NCBI RefSeq assembly: GCF_014207135.1
Contig: NZ_JACHCC010000015.1
Span: forward strand, 1 to 64,000
Source: Pedobacter cryoconitis
Lineage (GTDB): Bacteria; Bacteroidota; Bacteroidia; Sphingobacteriales; Sphingobacteriaceae
Reading direction: 5' to 3'
Length of the DNA: 64,000 nucleotides
A program made the translations under genes and the position numbers. Shown piece after piece: positions 34,955 to 45,070 of this stretch (position 1 is its first letter; each line of letters opens with the position of its first letter). Under the pieces are notes generated by a model. It made no database searches. It was not told the origin of the DNA and was given only the letters and a program-made list of their open reading frames with translations.

Positions 34955-37900
34955 ATGCTAGGATTTTTAACCAAAGTTTTTGGAAGCAAATCAGAAAGAG
35001 ATATTAAGGCAATTCAACCACTTGTCATTAAGATAAATGAAGAGTACGCTAAACTTTCGGCTTTAAGCAATGATGAATTGCGTAACAAAACAGTCTATTT
35101 TAAGGACATTATCGCCAAATCTTTAGGTGAAATCGATAATAAAATAAGCACACTGAAAACTGATGCTGAAGCTCAGGATTTGTCATTAGCAGAGAAAACT
35201 GCCATTTATGAGCAGATTGATGTGCTGATTAAAGACAGAGATAAAGAACTGGAAGTGGTATTGATGGAAATTTTGCCTGCTGCTTTTGCAGTAGTGAAAG
35301 AAACCTCACGCCGTTTCTCTGAAAATACAACACTGGAAGTAACTGCTTCTGCTCATGACAGGGATTATGCTGCACGCAGAAGTAATGTGAAAATTGAAGG
35401 AGATAAAGCTTTCTGGGCAAATTCATGGGATGCTGCCGGAAGTACTGTCGTATGGAACATGGTTCACTATGATGTACAGTTAATCGGTGGTATCGTTTTA
35501 CATAACGGTAAAATTGCTGAGATGGCTACGGGTGAGGGTAAAACATTGGTAAGTACATTACCAGCTTACCTGAATTCACTGGCTGGTCAGGGGGTACACA
35601 TCGTAACGGTGAATGATTACCTGGCACGACGTGACTCGGAGTGGAATGGTCCTTTGTTTGAATTCCATGGTATTAAGGTTGATTGTATCGATAAACATGA
35701 GCCTAACTCTCAGGAACGTAGAAATGCTTACCTGGCGGATATCACTTATGGAACCAATAATGAATTTGGTTTTGATTACCTGCGTGACAATATGGCGCAG
35801 GAGCCGGGACAGCTGGTTCAGCGTAAGCTGCACTTTGCGATGGTGGATGAGGTCGATTCAGTATTAATTGATGATGCCCGTACTCCATTGATTATCTCAG
35901 GTCCGGTTCCTTTCGGAGATCAGCACGAATTCCATGAGCTGAAACCTAGGATTGAACGTTTGGTGAATGCACAGCGCGAGTATGTGACCAAAGCTTTACA
36001 AGAAGCTAAAAAATTAATCAATGATGGTAATACCGGAACCGAAGAAGGTGAAGGTGGTCTGGCTTTATTAAGAGCACACCGTGGTTTACCAAAAAATAAA
36101 GCACTGATCAAATTTTTAAGTGAAGGAAATAACAAAAATATCCTGCTTAAAACTGAAAACAGCTATATGGCTGATCAGTCTAAAAATATGCCTAAGGTAG
36201 ATTCTCATTTGTATTTCTACATTGATGAGAAAAACAACCAGGTAGAATTAACTGAAAAAGGAATTGAGCTGATCACCAAATCTGGTGAGGATGAGCATTT
36301 CTTTGTATTGCCGGATGTAGGTACTGAAATTGCTGAAATTGAGAAGTCAGCTCTGGAAAGTGAAGAGAAAATTGCGAAGAAAGATGAACTGATGCGCGAT
36401 TACTCTATCAAAGCTGAACGTGTTCACTCTGTGAACCAGTTGCTGAAAGCTTATACCTTATTTGAAATGGATGTGGAATATATCATCGATGAAGGTAAGA
36501 TCAAAATTGTAGATGAGCAGACAGGTCGTATCATGGATGGTCGTCGTTATTCTGACGGATTACACCAGGCGATTGAAGCTAAAGAAAATGTGAAAGTAGA
36601 AGATGCTTCACAGACTTATGCGACAGTTACTTTACAGAACTTCTTCAGAATGTACCACAAGTTATGCGGTATGACTGGTACAGCGACAACTGAATCAGGT
36701 GAGTTCTGGTCAATTTACAAACTGGATGTGGTAGAAATTCCTACGAACAGAGTATTGTCAAGATTAGATGAGCAGGATTACGTTTACCGTACTGTTCGTG
36801 AAAAATATAATGCAGTTGCAGAAGAGATCGTGAAACTGACTGAAGCAGGAAGACCTGTACTGGTGGGTACTACCTCTGTAGAGATCTCCGAGCTGTTAAG
36901 CCGTATGCTGAAATTGCGTGGTATTAAACACAACGTACTGAACGCGAAGATGCACCAGAAGGAAGCTGATATTGTAGCTGAAGCTGGTCAGGCAGGTACA
37001 GTAACGATTGCGACGAATATGGCGGGTCGTGGTACGGATATTAAACTAGGTGCTGGTGTTAAAGAAGCAGGTGGTTTAGCTATCGTCGGTACAGAGCGTC
37101 ATGAGTCACGCCGTGTTGACAGACAGTTACGTGGTCGTGCAGGTCGTCAGGGAGATCCGGGTTCATCTCAGTTCTTCGTTTCACTGGAAGATAACTTAAT
37201 GCGTCTGTTCGGTTCTGAGCGTATTTCTAATATCATGGTTAAAATGGGAATTGAAGATGGTGAAGTGATTCAGCATTCTATGATTACCAAATCTATTGAG
37301 CGCGCACAGAAGAAAGTAGAAGAGAACAACTTTGGTATCCGTAAGCGTTTACTGGAATATGATGATGTGATGAACTCTCAACGTTCTGTAATCTATTCAA
37401 AACGTAGAAATGCTTTGTTTGGTGACCGTCTGGATGTAGACATGAGCAACATGGTATTTGATGTGGCTGAAGATGTTGTTTCTGAGTATAAGGAAGCGGG
37501 TAATTATGAAGGTTTCAAACTGGAAGTCATTAAAAACTTCTCTCTGGATACTGATATTACTGAAGCAGAATTCAGCTCGAGAAGCATTCATATTTTAACT
37601 GATAAGTTGTTTGAAGAAGCTACTGTTTTCTATGCCAGAAAATCTGAGAATATTATTCTTCAGGCTATGCCGGTATTAACACAGGTTTATGAAGAACGCG
37701 GAGATCATATCGAACAGATTGTAGTTCCTTTCACTGATGGAATCAGAAGCATCCAGGTTCCTGTAGAATTGAAAAAAGCGATTGCCAATCATGGACGTGA
37801 AGTAACGAAGTCATTTGAAAAAACTATCGTTCTTGCTTTAATCGATGAGTCATGGAAAGAGCATTTGCGCGAAATGGACGAGTTGAAACAGTCTGTACAG

Positions 37901-38266
37901 AATGCGGTTTATGAGCAGAAAGATCCATTGATTATTTATAAAATGGAAGCTTTCAATCTGTTCAAAAACATGTTGAACGCAGTCAATAAAGAAGTAGTAA
38001 GTTTCTTATATAAAGGCGGTATACCGATGCAGCAGGAAGCTGATGACATCAGGGAAGCACAGGCACCTAAACCTGCTCCAAGCAGATTGAAAATGTCAAA
38101 ACCTGAATTTGCCTCATCTACAAGTACTGGTGATGTAGAATTCGGTGATACCCGTGAAGCGGTACCACAACAACCTATTCGCAAAGAGGTAACTATTGGC
38201 AGAAATGATCCTTGTCCTTGTGGAAGTGGCAAGAAATACAAAAACTGTCATGGTGCCGGATTGTAA
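34955..38266 (+). CDS. secA: Protein translocase ATPase SecA
   Basis: SecA (1103 residues) drives export through SecYEG. Visible are Walker A MATGEGKTLV, the DEVDSVLIDDARTPLIISGP DEAD segment, the helicase-2 region with VGTTSVEISE, TIATNMAGRGTDIKLG and the RQLRGRAGRQGDPG motif. The C-terminus is the zinc-binding SecB/lipid tail (CPCGSGKKYKNCHG). The protein is about 200 residues longer than E. coli SecA because of an insertion at about residues 320-480 after the first helicase motifs, usual in Bacteroidota. A hairpin terminator follows. Confidence 0.97.
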   Translation: MLGFLTKVFGSKSERDIKAIQPLVIKINEEYAKLSALSNDELRNKTVYFKDIIAKSLGEIDNKISTLKTDAEAQDLSLAEKTAIYEQIDVLIKDRDKELEVVLMEILPAAFAVVKETSRRFSENTTLEVTASAHDRDYAARRSNVKIEGDKAFWANSWDAAGSTVVWNMVHYDVQLIGGIVLHNGKIAEMATGEGKTLVSTLPAYLNSLAGQGVHIVTVNDYLARRDSEWNGPLFEFHGIKVDCIDKHEPNSQERRNAYLADITYGTNNEFGFDYLRDNMAQEPGQLVQRKLHFAMVDEVDSVLIDDARTPLIISGPVPFGDQHEFHELKPRIERLVNAQREYVTKALQEAKKLINDGNTGTEEGEGGLALLRAHRGLPKNKALIKFLSEGNNKNILLKTENSYMADQSKNMPKVDSHLYFYIDEKNNQVELTEKGIELITKSGEDEHFFVLPDVGTEIAEIEKSALESEEKIAKKDELMRDYSIKAERVHSVNQLLKAYTLFEMDVEYIIDEGKIKIVDEQTGRIMDGRRYSDGLHQAIEAKENVKVEDASQTYATVTLQNFFRMYHKLCGMTGTATTESGEFWSIYKLDVVEIPTNRVLSRLDEQDYVYRTVREKYNAVAEEIVKLTEAGRPVLVGTTSVEISELLSRMLKLRGIKHNVLNAKMHQKEADIVAEAGQAGTVTIATNMAGRGTDIKLGAGVKEAGGLAIVGTERHESRRVDRQLRGRAGRQGDPGSSQFFVSLEDNLMRLFGSERISNIMVKMGIEDGEVIQHSMITKSIERAQKKVEENNFGIRKRLLEYDDVMNSQRSVIYSKRRNALFGDRLDVDMSNMVFDVAEDVVSEYKEAGNYEGFKLEVIKNFSLDTDITEAEFSSRSIHILTDKLFEEATVFYARKSENIILQAMPVLTQVYEERGDHIEQIVVPFTDGIRSIQVPVELKKAIANHGREVTKSFEKTIVLALIDESWKEHLREMDELKQSVQNAVYEQKDPLIIYKMEAFNLFKNMLNAVNKEVVSFLYKGGIPMQQEADDIREAQAPKPAPSRLKMSKPEFASSTSTGDVEFGDTREAVPQQPIRKEVTIGRNDPCPCGSGKKYKNCHGAGL

Positions 38267-38280
38267 TTTGTAATACACAT

Positions 38281-38320
38281 AAAGAATGCCGATTTTTGTA
38301 AAAAGAAATCGGCATTCTTT
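38281..38320 (+). terminator. Rho-independent terminator after secA
   Basis: A 15-bp stem (38281-38295 with 38306-38320) is followed by a run of T. It is 14 bases beyond the secA stop and 15 bases before the next gene. Confidence 0.9.
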
Positions 38321-38335
38321 TTTTAAGGCCCACCT

Positions 38336-38758
38336 ATGAAATCATTTTTTACATTTATTATCTGTTGTTTCTCTTTAGCTGTCTCGGCACAGAAAAGAGG
38401 GGAAGTAATCATTGTCAGAGATCCTATGGTGGACAGCCTGATCGAAAGAAGGATTGCTTTAAGCAAAAAAACAGCACCGGTAACCACGCGCAGAAACGGA
38501 GCTATTGTTTCGCAAATGGGCTTTCGGGTACAAGTCTTTTACGGGTCGGACAGAAGACAGACTTTTAATGAGCAGGCACGTTTCAAATCGGCTTATCCAA
38601 AGCTGAATACTTATATCACTTATAAAGAACCAAATTATTATTTACGTGTGGGTGATTTCAGAACACGTCTGGAAGCCCAGAGACTAATGAATGAACTCAG
38701 GTCAACGTTTCCGACTTTGTTCATCTTCAGGGAAAAAATCAATGCACCTAGTTTATAA
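38336..38758 (+). CDS. Exported SPOR-domain protein
   Basis: A 140-residue protein with a signal peptide (SAVSAQ). After a short linker, residues ~63-135 look like a SPOR domain: FRVQVFYGSDRRQTFNEQ, YITYKEPNYYLRVGDF and AQRLMNELR. SPOR domains bind denuded peptidoglycan at the division site. Only a small peptidoglycan-binding protein is expected, acting in the periplasm. It is followed 9 bases later by the M20 peptidase gene. Confidence 0.7.
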   Translation: MKSFFTFIICCFSLAVSAQKRGEVIIVRDPMVDSLIERRIALSKKTAPVTTRRNGAIVSQMGFRVQVFYGSDRRQTFNEQARFKSAYPKLNTYITYKEPNYYLRVGDFRTRLEAQRLMNELRSTFPTLFIFREKINAPSL

Positions 38759-38767
38759 CCAATCACA

Positions 38768-39955
38768 ATGATCAACAAAGAGCAGATTCAAAATTTAGCC
38801 AATACTATATTTCAGGATGTTGTAGGTTATCGCCGTCATCTTCATATGAATCCGGAACTTTCTTTTGAAGAGTTCCAGACCTCTGCATTTATTAAGGAGA
38901 AACTGACAGAATGGGGAATCCCGTTCAGCAGTATGGCTAATACTGGTGTAGTGGGTTTAATTACCGGAGATCTGCCTTCTGAGCAGGTTATAGCCCTTAG
39001 GGGTGATATTGACGCGCTGCCAATCATTGAAGCGAATGAGAAGCCTTATACGTCGCAGAATCCGGGGGTAATGCATGCCTGTGGGCATGACGTACATACA
39101 TCGTCTCTTTTGGGTGCCGCTTATATCCTGAATCAGTTAAAGGCTGAATTCGGGGGGACGATTAAACTGATCTTTCAGCCAGGAGAAGAAATGCTTCCGG
39201 GTGGGGCAAGTCTGATGATTAAAGAAGGGGTACTGGAGAACCCAAAACCTCAGCATATTATCGGGCAGCATGTCATGCCGTTTATTGAAGTAGGTAAAGT
39301 TGGTTTCCGTTCGGGTATTTACATGGCTTCGGCTGATGAATTATATGTAACTGTCCGTGGTAAAGGTGGTCACGGGGCGCAACCTCAGCATAATATCGAT
39401 CCGGTATTGATTACTTCGCACATTATTGTTGCGCTACAGCAGATCGTAAGCCGTAATGCTGATCCAAGATTACCTTCGGTACTTTCTTTTGGAAAGGTGA
39501 TTGCGAATGGGGCGACGAATATTATTCCGAACGAAGTGAAACTGGAAGGGACATTCCGTACACTGAATGAGGAATGGCGTGCAGAGGCCAAACGATTGAT
39601 GAAGAAAATGGCTGAAGGCATTGCCGAAAGTATGGGAGGAAGCTGTGAGTTCAATATTATGCATGGTTATCCGTTCCTGGTTAATGAAGAAAAACTGACA
39701 GCCAGTGCCAGGGCTTTTGCAGAAGATTATCTGGGTGCTGAAAATGTGGTTGACCTGGATATCTGGATGGCAGCTGAAGATTTTGCTTATTATTCTCAGG
39801 TTACTGATGCTTGTTTCTATCGTTTAGGAACAGGAAATAAAGCTAAGGATACAACTTATTCAGTGCATCATCCTAATTTCGATGTGGATGAAGATGCGTT
39901 GAAAATATCAACGGGCCTGATGGCTTATATGGCTTTAAAGCAGCTGGGAAATTAA
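38768..39955 (+). CDS. M20-family amidohydrolase (N-acyl-amino-acid or peptide deacylase)
   Basis: A 395-residue zinc/manganese peptidase of the M20D type. Metal-site and catalytic motifs are YRRHLHMNPELSFEE, the MHACGHDVHTSSLLG motif, FQPGEEMLPGGASLM, the lid domain beginning at about 190 (GKGGHGAQPQHNIDPV), and AAEDFAYYSQ. Close relatives are hippurate hydrolase or N-acetyl-diaminopimelate deacetylase; the substrate cannot be chosen from sequence. It shares the plus-strand run with the SPOR-domain protein and a hypothetical exported protein. Confidence 0.88.
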   Translation: MINKEQIQNLANTIFQDVVGYRRHLHMNPELSFEEFQTSAFIKEKLTEWGIPFSSMANTGVVGLITGDLPSEQVIALRGDIDALPIIEANEKPYTSQNPGVMHACGHDVHTSSLLGAAYILNQLKAEFGGTIKLIFQPGEEMLPGGASLMIKEGVLENPKPQHIIGQHVMPFIEVGKVGFRSGIYMASADELYVTVRGKGGHGAQPQHNIDPVLITSHIIVALQQIVSRNADPRLPSVLSFGKVIANGATNIIPNEVKLEGTFRTLNEEWRAEAKRLMKKMAEGIAESMGGSCEFNIMHGYPFLVNEEKLTASARAFAEDYLGAENVVDLDIWMAAEDFAYYSQVTDACFYRLGTGNKAKDTTYSVHHPNFDVDEDALKISTGLMAYMALKQLGN

Positions 39956-39964
39956 AGATTGAAG

Positions 39965-40906
39965 ATGAAGAGAGTATTGCTTGCTGCAGTTCTGGTTTTG
40001 TGTGGTGCTGTGGGGTTTGCGCAGCAGATTCCTCGTTTTAATCCTGATACAATCAAAACGATCCAGCTGGATTCTAATGTTAATATTGTCGCGCAGAAGC
40101 TGAATGTAGAGACTTTTATCAGGGCAATTACTACTGATACGACTTTCTATGCTGCTTTCCGTAAAATGAAAAAATACAGTTTCATTGCGGAGAACAGAAT
40201 TTATACTTACGACAAGAAAAATAAGGTAAACGGGAAGATTTACCGTAAGATCAGACATCATAATTCGGGTCCTGTCAAAATGGAATACCTGGTTAAACAG
40301 GATACAGGAAAGGTGTTTAAAAAGAATGGTAAATATCAGCTGTATACCGTTGAGATGTTTGATTATATCTTTATGAATGCTTATAAAACAGATTTTGCCG
40401 AAGGGCCGGCTGCGGGTGGCAAAGCGGGCGCAAATGAAGGGTATAAGGATAAGCTGAAAACACTGATCTTTAATCCCGGTAAACCGGTGAAAGGGATCCC
40501 TTTTATTGGCAGTAAAACAGAAATTTTTACGGCGAATATGCGCCAGTATTACGATTATGGTTTTCAGAGCGGAACTTATCTGGATTCTATTCCGGTCTAC
40601 CGTTTCAGGGTAAGTGTAAAGGATGATTTAAGCAGCTGGACCAAGGACGGCCTGATGATCAAGGAACTGGTGACTATTTTTGATAAACGGGATTTTGCCA
40701 TTCTGGGACGTTATGTAGATATGAAATACAGCAACATGCTGTTCGATTTTAACGTCCAGATGAATATCGAAATGAGTTATTTCGGAGAGGATAAATTACC
40801 GACGAAAATTACTTACCAGGGAAACTGGAATGTACCTTTAAAAAAGGAAGAACGGGCAAGTTTTCTGATCCTGCATAAGGATTATCAGCTGGGTAAGGGG
40901 AAATAG
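39965..40906 (+). CDS. Exported protein of unknown function
   Basis: A 313-residue protein with a signal peptide (VGFAQ). I do not recognise a domain. It has lipid-binding-type beta patterns (IYRKIRHHNSGPVKMEYL, FMNAYKTDFAEG, YRFRVSVKDDL). The start is ATG 39965 rather than TTG 39959. It begins 9 bases after the M20 peptidase gene and may be cotranscribed with it. The C-terminal half (LPTKITYQGNWNVPL) is consistent with an outer-membrane-associated protein, but this is a guess. Confidence 0.6.
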   Translation: MKRVLLAAVLVLCGAVGFAQQIPRFNPDTIKTIQLDSNVNIVAQKLNVETFIRAITTDTTFYAAFRKMKKYSFIAENRIYTYDKKNKVNGKIYRKIRHHNSGPVKMEYLVKQDTGKVFKKNGKYQLYTVEMFDYIFMNAYKTDFAEGPAAGGKAGANEGYKDKLKTLIFNPGKPVKGIPFIGSKTEIFTANMRQYYDYGFQSGTYLDSIPVYRFRVSVKDDLSSWTKDGLMIKELVTIFDKRDFAILGRYVDMKYSNMLFDFNVQMNIEMSYFGEDKLPTKITYQGNWNVPLKKEERASFLILHKDYQLGKGK

Positions 40907-40932
40907 GCTAACCTAAAGAATTCTAAATTGGT

Positions 40933-40940
40933 TACCTTTG
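40933..40940 (+). promoter_or_regulatory. -7 element upstream of dnaG
   Basis: TACCTTTG fully matches TAnnTTTG and leaves a leader of about 35 bases. A short G-C inverted repeat (40948-40962) lies in the leader. No -33 TTG is evident. Confidence 0.4.
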
Positions 40941-40981
40941 AATTGTTGGGGGTTAATACCCCTTTTCGATAATTTGTTTGA

Positions 40982-42964
40982 ATGATATATCAGGATACTA
41001 TTAACAAAATCATGGATACCGCCCGTATAGAGGAGGTAGTTGGTGATTTTGTGTCTTTAAAAAAGCGTGGGACAAGCTTAATTGGTAATTGCCCCTTTCA
41101 TAATGAAAAGACACCTTCCTTTCACGTCTCGGTAACTAAAGGTATTTATAAGTGCTTTGGTTGCGGTAAGGGAGGTGATTCTGTACGTTTCATTATGGAT
41201 CACGAGAAATACTCCTATCCGGAAGCTTTAAAGTACCTGGCCGTAAAGTATAATATCGAAGTCGAGGAAAAGGAAGAGAGCCCTCAGGTTGTTGAAGCTA
41301 ATAATGCCCGTGAGAGTCTATATGTAGTTTCTTTATTTGCGGCAAATTTCTTTTCGAATGAACTCTGGACTGGTGAGCAGGGACGGGCAATCGGACTGAG
41401 TTACTTTAAAGAGCGTGGTTTCAGGGAAGATATCATTAAGAAATTTGAACTGGGCTATTCTCCTGATCAATGGGATGCTTTGATTCTGAGTGCTGCTTCG
41501 GCAGGACATAAAGAAGAATACCTGGAAAAAACCGGGCTGGCTATCCGTAATGATAAAGGAAAGGTTTATGACCGTTTCCGGGGCAGGGTAATGTTCCCTA
41601 TTCACAATTTTACGGGCAGGGTTATCGGTTTTGGTGGAAGAACACTGAAAACAGATAAAAATGTCCCGAAATATGTCAACTCTCCTGAAAGTGATATTTA
41701 CCATAAGTCAAATGTGCTTTATGGGTTGTTTCAGGCTAAAAAGGCTATTCGTGATGCGGATAACTGTTACCTGGTTGAAGGTTATGCGGATGTGCTTTCT
41801 GTGCATCAGGCGGGCGTTGAAAATGTTGTCGCTTCATCAGGTACTTCATTAACGATTGAGCAGATCAGATTGATCGGACGTTTTACCCAGAATGTAACGA
41901 TTTTGTATGACGGGGATGCGGCAGGGATCAAAGCTTCACTGCGTGGACTGGATATGATCCTGGAAGAAGGACTGAATGTGAAGGTTGTTAACTTTCCGGA
42001 TGGCCATGACCCGGATTCCTATATGCACAAGGTTGGCGCTGGTGCCTTCAAAAATTATATAGAAAATAACCGTAAGGATTTTATTCTTTACAAAGCGGAT
42101 ACTTTGCTGAAGGAAGCAGGTACTGATCCGATCAAACGGGCAGGTATCATCAGGGATATTGTAGAAAGTATTGCTAAAATACCGGACGATATTAAAGCTT
42201 CTGTATTCATCAGGGAATGTAGCCATTTGCTCCAGGTTGAGGAACGGATGCTGATGACCGAGCTGAATAAGATGCGGTCGGCCAAGTTTAAAAAAGGGGG
42301 CCAGGGACAGCAGCAGTATCAGCAAAGATCATCTGGTTCATCGCAATCTCCTTCTCCATACCCGGAAGGCCCTCCTGATAATCTCTTTGATGATGATGCA
42401 GGTCCTGATCTTCCTGGAATGGAAGTCGCAGCTGATGATGACTTACTACAGGAACATGAGATTATACGGCTTTTATTAGCTTTCGGGCACGAACTGGTTA
42501 GCTGGGATAATATAGATAATATGTATATCGGATCGTTTATTATGCAAAACCTGTCTGATGTAACTTTTGAAAATGAAATCTGTCAGCTGATTATTCAGAA
42601 CTATAAGGAAGAAATAGAGAACGGACATTTGCCTGTAGCGAATCAGTTCATCAAAAATGATAACCGTCAAATTGCAGATTTAGCTATAACTTTATCTACA
42701 TCTCCCTATTCATTGAGTGAGAACTGGTATAATAAGCATCAGATTTACGTCAGGGATGAAACGGTGAATTTAAAGGCTACGATCCTGGGAGGGCTGTATC
42801 ACCTGAAAAAGAAAAAGGTGGAACGTCTCTTATTAGGGTTGTTGCAGGAAATAAAGCAGGAACCAGACCCTGCCAATCAGGATATCCTGATGAGTAAATA
42901 TGCTTATATGAAAAACGTAGAGCGTGAAATATCAAAATTCTTGGGCTCTGTAGTTATTAAATAA
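40982..42964 (+). CDS. dnaG: DNA primase
   Basis: A 660-residue primase that lays RNA primers at the replication fork. The N-terminal CHC2 zinc motif (CPFHNEKTPSF ... CFGCGKGGD) is at about 39-65, the toprim catalytic core has YLVEGYADVLS, and ILYDGDAAG is the second metal motif. The C-terminal helicase-interaction domain extends beyond a Gln/Ser/Pro-rich linker (about 440-465). The start is ATG 40982, and a TACCTTTG promoter element lies 42 bases upstream. It ends in overlap with yraN. Confidence 0.96.
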   Translation: MIYQDTINKIMDTARIEEVVGDFVSLKKRGTSLIGNCPFHNEKTPSFHVSVTKGIYKCFGCGKGGDSVRFIMDHEKYSYPEALKYLAVKYNIEVEEKEESPQVVEANNARESLYVVSLFAANFFSNELWTGEQGRAIGLSYFKERGFREDIIKKFELGYSPDQWDALILSAASAGHKEEYLEKTGLAIRNDKGKVYDRFRGRVMFPIHNFTGRVIGFGGRTLKTDKNVPKYVNSPESDIYHKSNVLYGLFQAKKAIRDADNCYLVEGYADVLSVHQAGVENVVASSGTSLTIEQIRLIGRFTQNVTILYDGDAAGIKASLRGLDMILEEGLNVKVVNFPDGHDPDSYMHKVGAGAFKNYIENNRKDFILYKADTLLKEAGTDPIKRAGIIRDIVESIAKIPDDIKASVFIRECSHLLQVEERMLMTELNKMRSAKFKKGGQGQQQYQQRSSGSSQSPSPYPEGPPDNLFDDDAGPDLPGMEVAADDDLLQEHEIIRLLLAFGHELVSWDNIDNMYIGSFIMQNLSDVTFENEICQLIIQNYKEEIENGHLPVANQFIKNDNRQIADLAITLSTSPYSLSENWYNKHQIYVRDETVNLKATILGGLYHLKKKKVERLLLGLLQEIKQEPDPANQDILMSKYAYMKNVEREISKFLGSVVIK

Positions 42965-43326
42965 TGGCTGCGCATAACGAACTGGGAAGGAAAGGAGAGC
43001 TGCTTGCTGCAGATTACCTTTTGACCCTTGGTTATCGTATTCTGGAAAAGAACTGGGTTTACGGCAGGGCAGAAATAGATCTGATTGCACTGCATGAAGG
43101 CAGGCTGATTTTTGTAGAGGTGAAAACCAGGAGATCAGTACTTCATGGTGAACCCGAAGATTTTGTGAACTGGAAGAAAGAGAAGCAAATGGAATTCGCT
43201 TCTGCTGTTTATATCGAAAGGAGGAACCATCAGGGGGAGATTCGGTTCGATATTGTTGCAATTGTTTTTGAAAATGAACAACTTTATAAAATTAATCATA
43301 TTGAAGATGCATTCTGGCCAAACTAA
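42964..43326 (+). CDS. yraN: UPF0102/YraN-family endonuclease-fold protein
   Basis: A 120-residue protein of the YraN family, with a restriction-endonuclease-like fold. Features are NELGRKGELLAADYLL, then RAEIDLIALHEG and FVEVKTRRS, matching the E...D...ExK nuclease signature. It overlaps the last base of dnaG and probably shares its mRNA. The function in the cell is unproven. Confidence 0.9.
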   Translation: MAAHNELGRKGELLAADYLLTLGYRILEKNWVYGRAEIDLIALHEGRLIFVEVKTRRSVLHGEPEDFVNWKKEKQMEFASAVYIERRNHQGEIRFDIVAIVFENEQLYKINHIEDAFWPN

Positions 43327-44404
43327 TACGCTCATTACGTTACCTAAATTAATATTACTGATCTGTATGTTTACTGGTATCACTTTGGTGATTTCCTGTA
43401 AAAGCGGGACCAACAAAGCTGAAGTTCTGGGATTCAAAGCTCCGGAGCAGGGACAAAGTTATGGCCTGGGAGAAGATGTTAAAGTACAACTGGATGTGCC
43501 TGCTGATAGTAAGATCAGTAGTGTAAACTATCTGCTGGATGGTAAACCGGTGGGTGCCAAAAATAACGGGGATGCACTGGTACTGAAAACCGGAGATCTA
43601 TCTCTTGGTTATAAACTGATTACAGCAATTGTAGATAATGGATCAAAGAAAGATACACTGACGATTAATATCGTCCTGAAATCTGCTGTTAAACCATTAA
43701 CGCAAGGGTACAAGGTCATCAATACATTTCCTCATGATACCAGTTCTTATACACAGGGACTGGAATATCACAATGGCCGTTTCCTGGAGAGCAGTGGGGA
43801 ATATGGTTTTTCTACACTGAAATGGGTCAATCTTCAGACAGGTAAGGATATTCAAAAAATTGATCTGGATAAAAAGTATTTTGGTGAGGGATCAACACTG
43901 GTTGGAGATAAAATTATCCTGCTGACCTGGAAAGAGGATGTAGGGTTTGTTTACGATGCTAAATCCCTGAAACAGGTTGGGACTTTCCCATATCAGAACA
44001 GTAGAGAGGGGTGGGGATTAACTTACGATGGACAGCGTATTATCAAATCTGACGGGACAAACCGGATCTGGTTTCTGAACGCAGCAAATTATAAAGAAGA
44101 AAGTTATATCGATGTCTATGATAACAATGGACAGGTAGATCAGCTGAATGAACTGGAGTATATTGACGGTAAAATTTATGCGAACATCTATCAGACGGAT
44201 AAAATTGCTGTAATTGACCCTAAAAACGGCTCTGTATTGAGTTATATTGATCTGACCGGCATATTGCCTACCAAAGACAGATACCCTAATACAGACGTGC
44301 TGAATGGCATCGCCTGGGATGCTGCCGGTAAACGTCTTTTTGTAACGGGCAAGAAGTTTAGTAAACTGTTCCAGATCCAGCTGGTTCCGGCAGTTTCAAA
44401 ATAA
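43307..44404 (+). CDS. Glutaminyl-peptide cyclotransferase-type lipoprotein
   Basis: A 365-residue protein. The start at 43307, 20 bases inside yraN, gives a signal peptide with a lipobox (LVIS-C). Earlier starts at 43253 and 43274 exist. The first ~110 residues are an Ig-like domain (FKAPEQGQSYGLGEDV). Residues ~120-365 are the beta-propeller of the glutamine cyclotransferase family: FPHDTSSYTQGLEYHNGRF, EGWGLTYDGQ, ELEYIDGKIYANIYQTD and NGIAWDA. It converts N-terminal glutamine of peptides to pyroglutamate. It overlaps yraN and is probably cotranscribed with dnaG-yraN. Confidence 0.85.
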   Translation: MHSGQTNTLITLPKLILLICMFTGITLVISCKSGTNKAEVLGFKAPEQGQSYGLGEDVKVQLDVPADSKISSVNYLLDGKPVGAKNNGDALVLKTGDLSLGYKLITAIVDNGSKKDTLTINIVLKSAVKPLTQGYKVINTFPHDTSSYTQGLEYHNGRFLESSGEYGFSTLKWVNLQTGKDIQKIDLDKKYFGEGSTLVGDKIILLTWKEDVGFVYDAKSLKQVGTFPYQNSREGWGLTYDGQRIIKSDGTNRIWFLNAANYKEESYIDVYDNNGQVDQLNELEYIDGKIYANIYQTDKIAVIDPKNGSVLSYIDLTGILPTKDRYPNTDVLNGIAWDAAGKRLFVTGKKFSKLFQIQLVPAVSK

Positions 44405-44405
44405 A

Positions 44406-44428
44406 AGCCTGTTTGATTTAAACAGGCT
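44406..44428. terminator. Hairpin between convergent genes
   Basis: A perfect 9-bp stem (AGCCTGTTT/AAACAGGCT) with a 5-base loop just beyond the glutaminyl cyclase-type gene. A second copy of the right arm follows at 44432-44440, so alternative pairing is possible. Confidence 0.6.
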
Positions 44429-44446
44429 CTTAAACAGGCTCCTGGT

Positions 44447-44989
44447 TTATTTCGTCTTTTTTATTTTGGGCTCATTGATGGTTCCATTAAAGGTAATTGC
44501 CTGCTGACTGTTGCTGGTAACAGTGAGGGTAGCGTACCCGCTTTTGGTAACGGAAAGGGTCAGGTTATAATTGTCTTTGACATCATTGGGATTCATCGTA
44601 ATCGTCCATCCACCCTTTTTGGTTTGCGTGCTTTTATATTTGAAATCTTTAGAGGTAAACTTAATGCCGCTATCGTTAGGATCTCCCATTTTTGGGGTAT
44701 AGGATCTTCCGAAATAGGGCAGATAAGCAACCAGGCTGTCTGGCGTTATGGAAAGCGTGTAATTTGAAGTACTCAGGTTAATATTACCTCCGCCGGTATA
44801 TCCGGGCATTTTGCGCATTACCCTGTCAATATCTGCCGAGTTCAAAGGATTTGCACTGTTGGCTGCAAAGACAAAGTTCTGTGCGGTAATAATTTTAGTC
44901 AGGGTGGCCTGATCGGTTTGTGCGCTTAACCGCGTAGCAGAAAACAGCAGCACCAATAGTAAAATGTTTTTAAGCGTCTTCATTTGCAT
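44447..44989 (-). CDS. Exported DUF4251-type protein
   Basis: A 180-residue protein with a signal peptide (LSAQ). It matches my memory of the DUF4251 family: NFVFAANSANP, then the SADIDRVMRKMPGY segment, YTLSITPDSLVAYLPYFGR and the closing GYATLTVTSNSQQAITF. Function unknown; periplasmic or surface. The alternative start is two codons downstream. Confidence 0.75.
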   Translation of the reverse strand: MQMKTLKNILLLVLLFSATRLSAQTDQATLTKIITAQNFVFAANSANPLNSADIDRVMRKMPGYTGGGNINLSTSNYTLSITPDSLVAYLPYFGRSYTPKMGDPNDSGIKFTSKDFKYKSTQTKKGGWTITMNPNDVKDNYNLTLSVTKSGYATLTVTSNSQQAITFNGTINEPKIKKTK

Positions 44990-45070
44990 ATTATTTAATT
45001 ATGTGTAAAAATAAGATTGGTTTTTTATACAAAGGTTTAATATACAAACGAAAACGCTTATATATTGAAC

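Noticed and set aside
40948..40962. G-C hairpin before dnaG as a terminator
   Set aside because: The stem is 4-5 bp only and lies downstream of a promoter element, so it more likely belongs to the leader.
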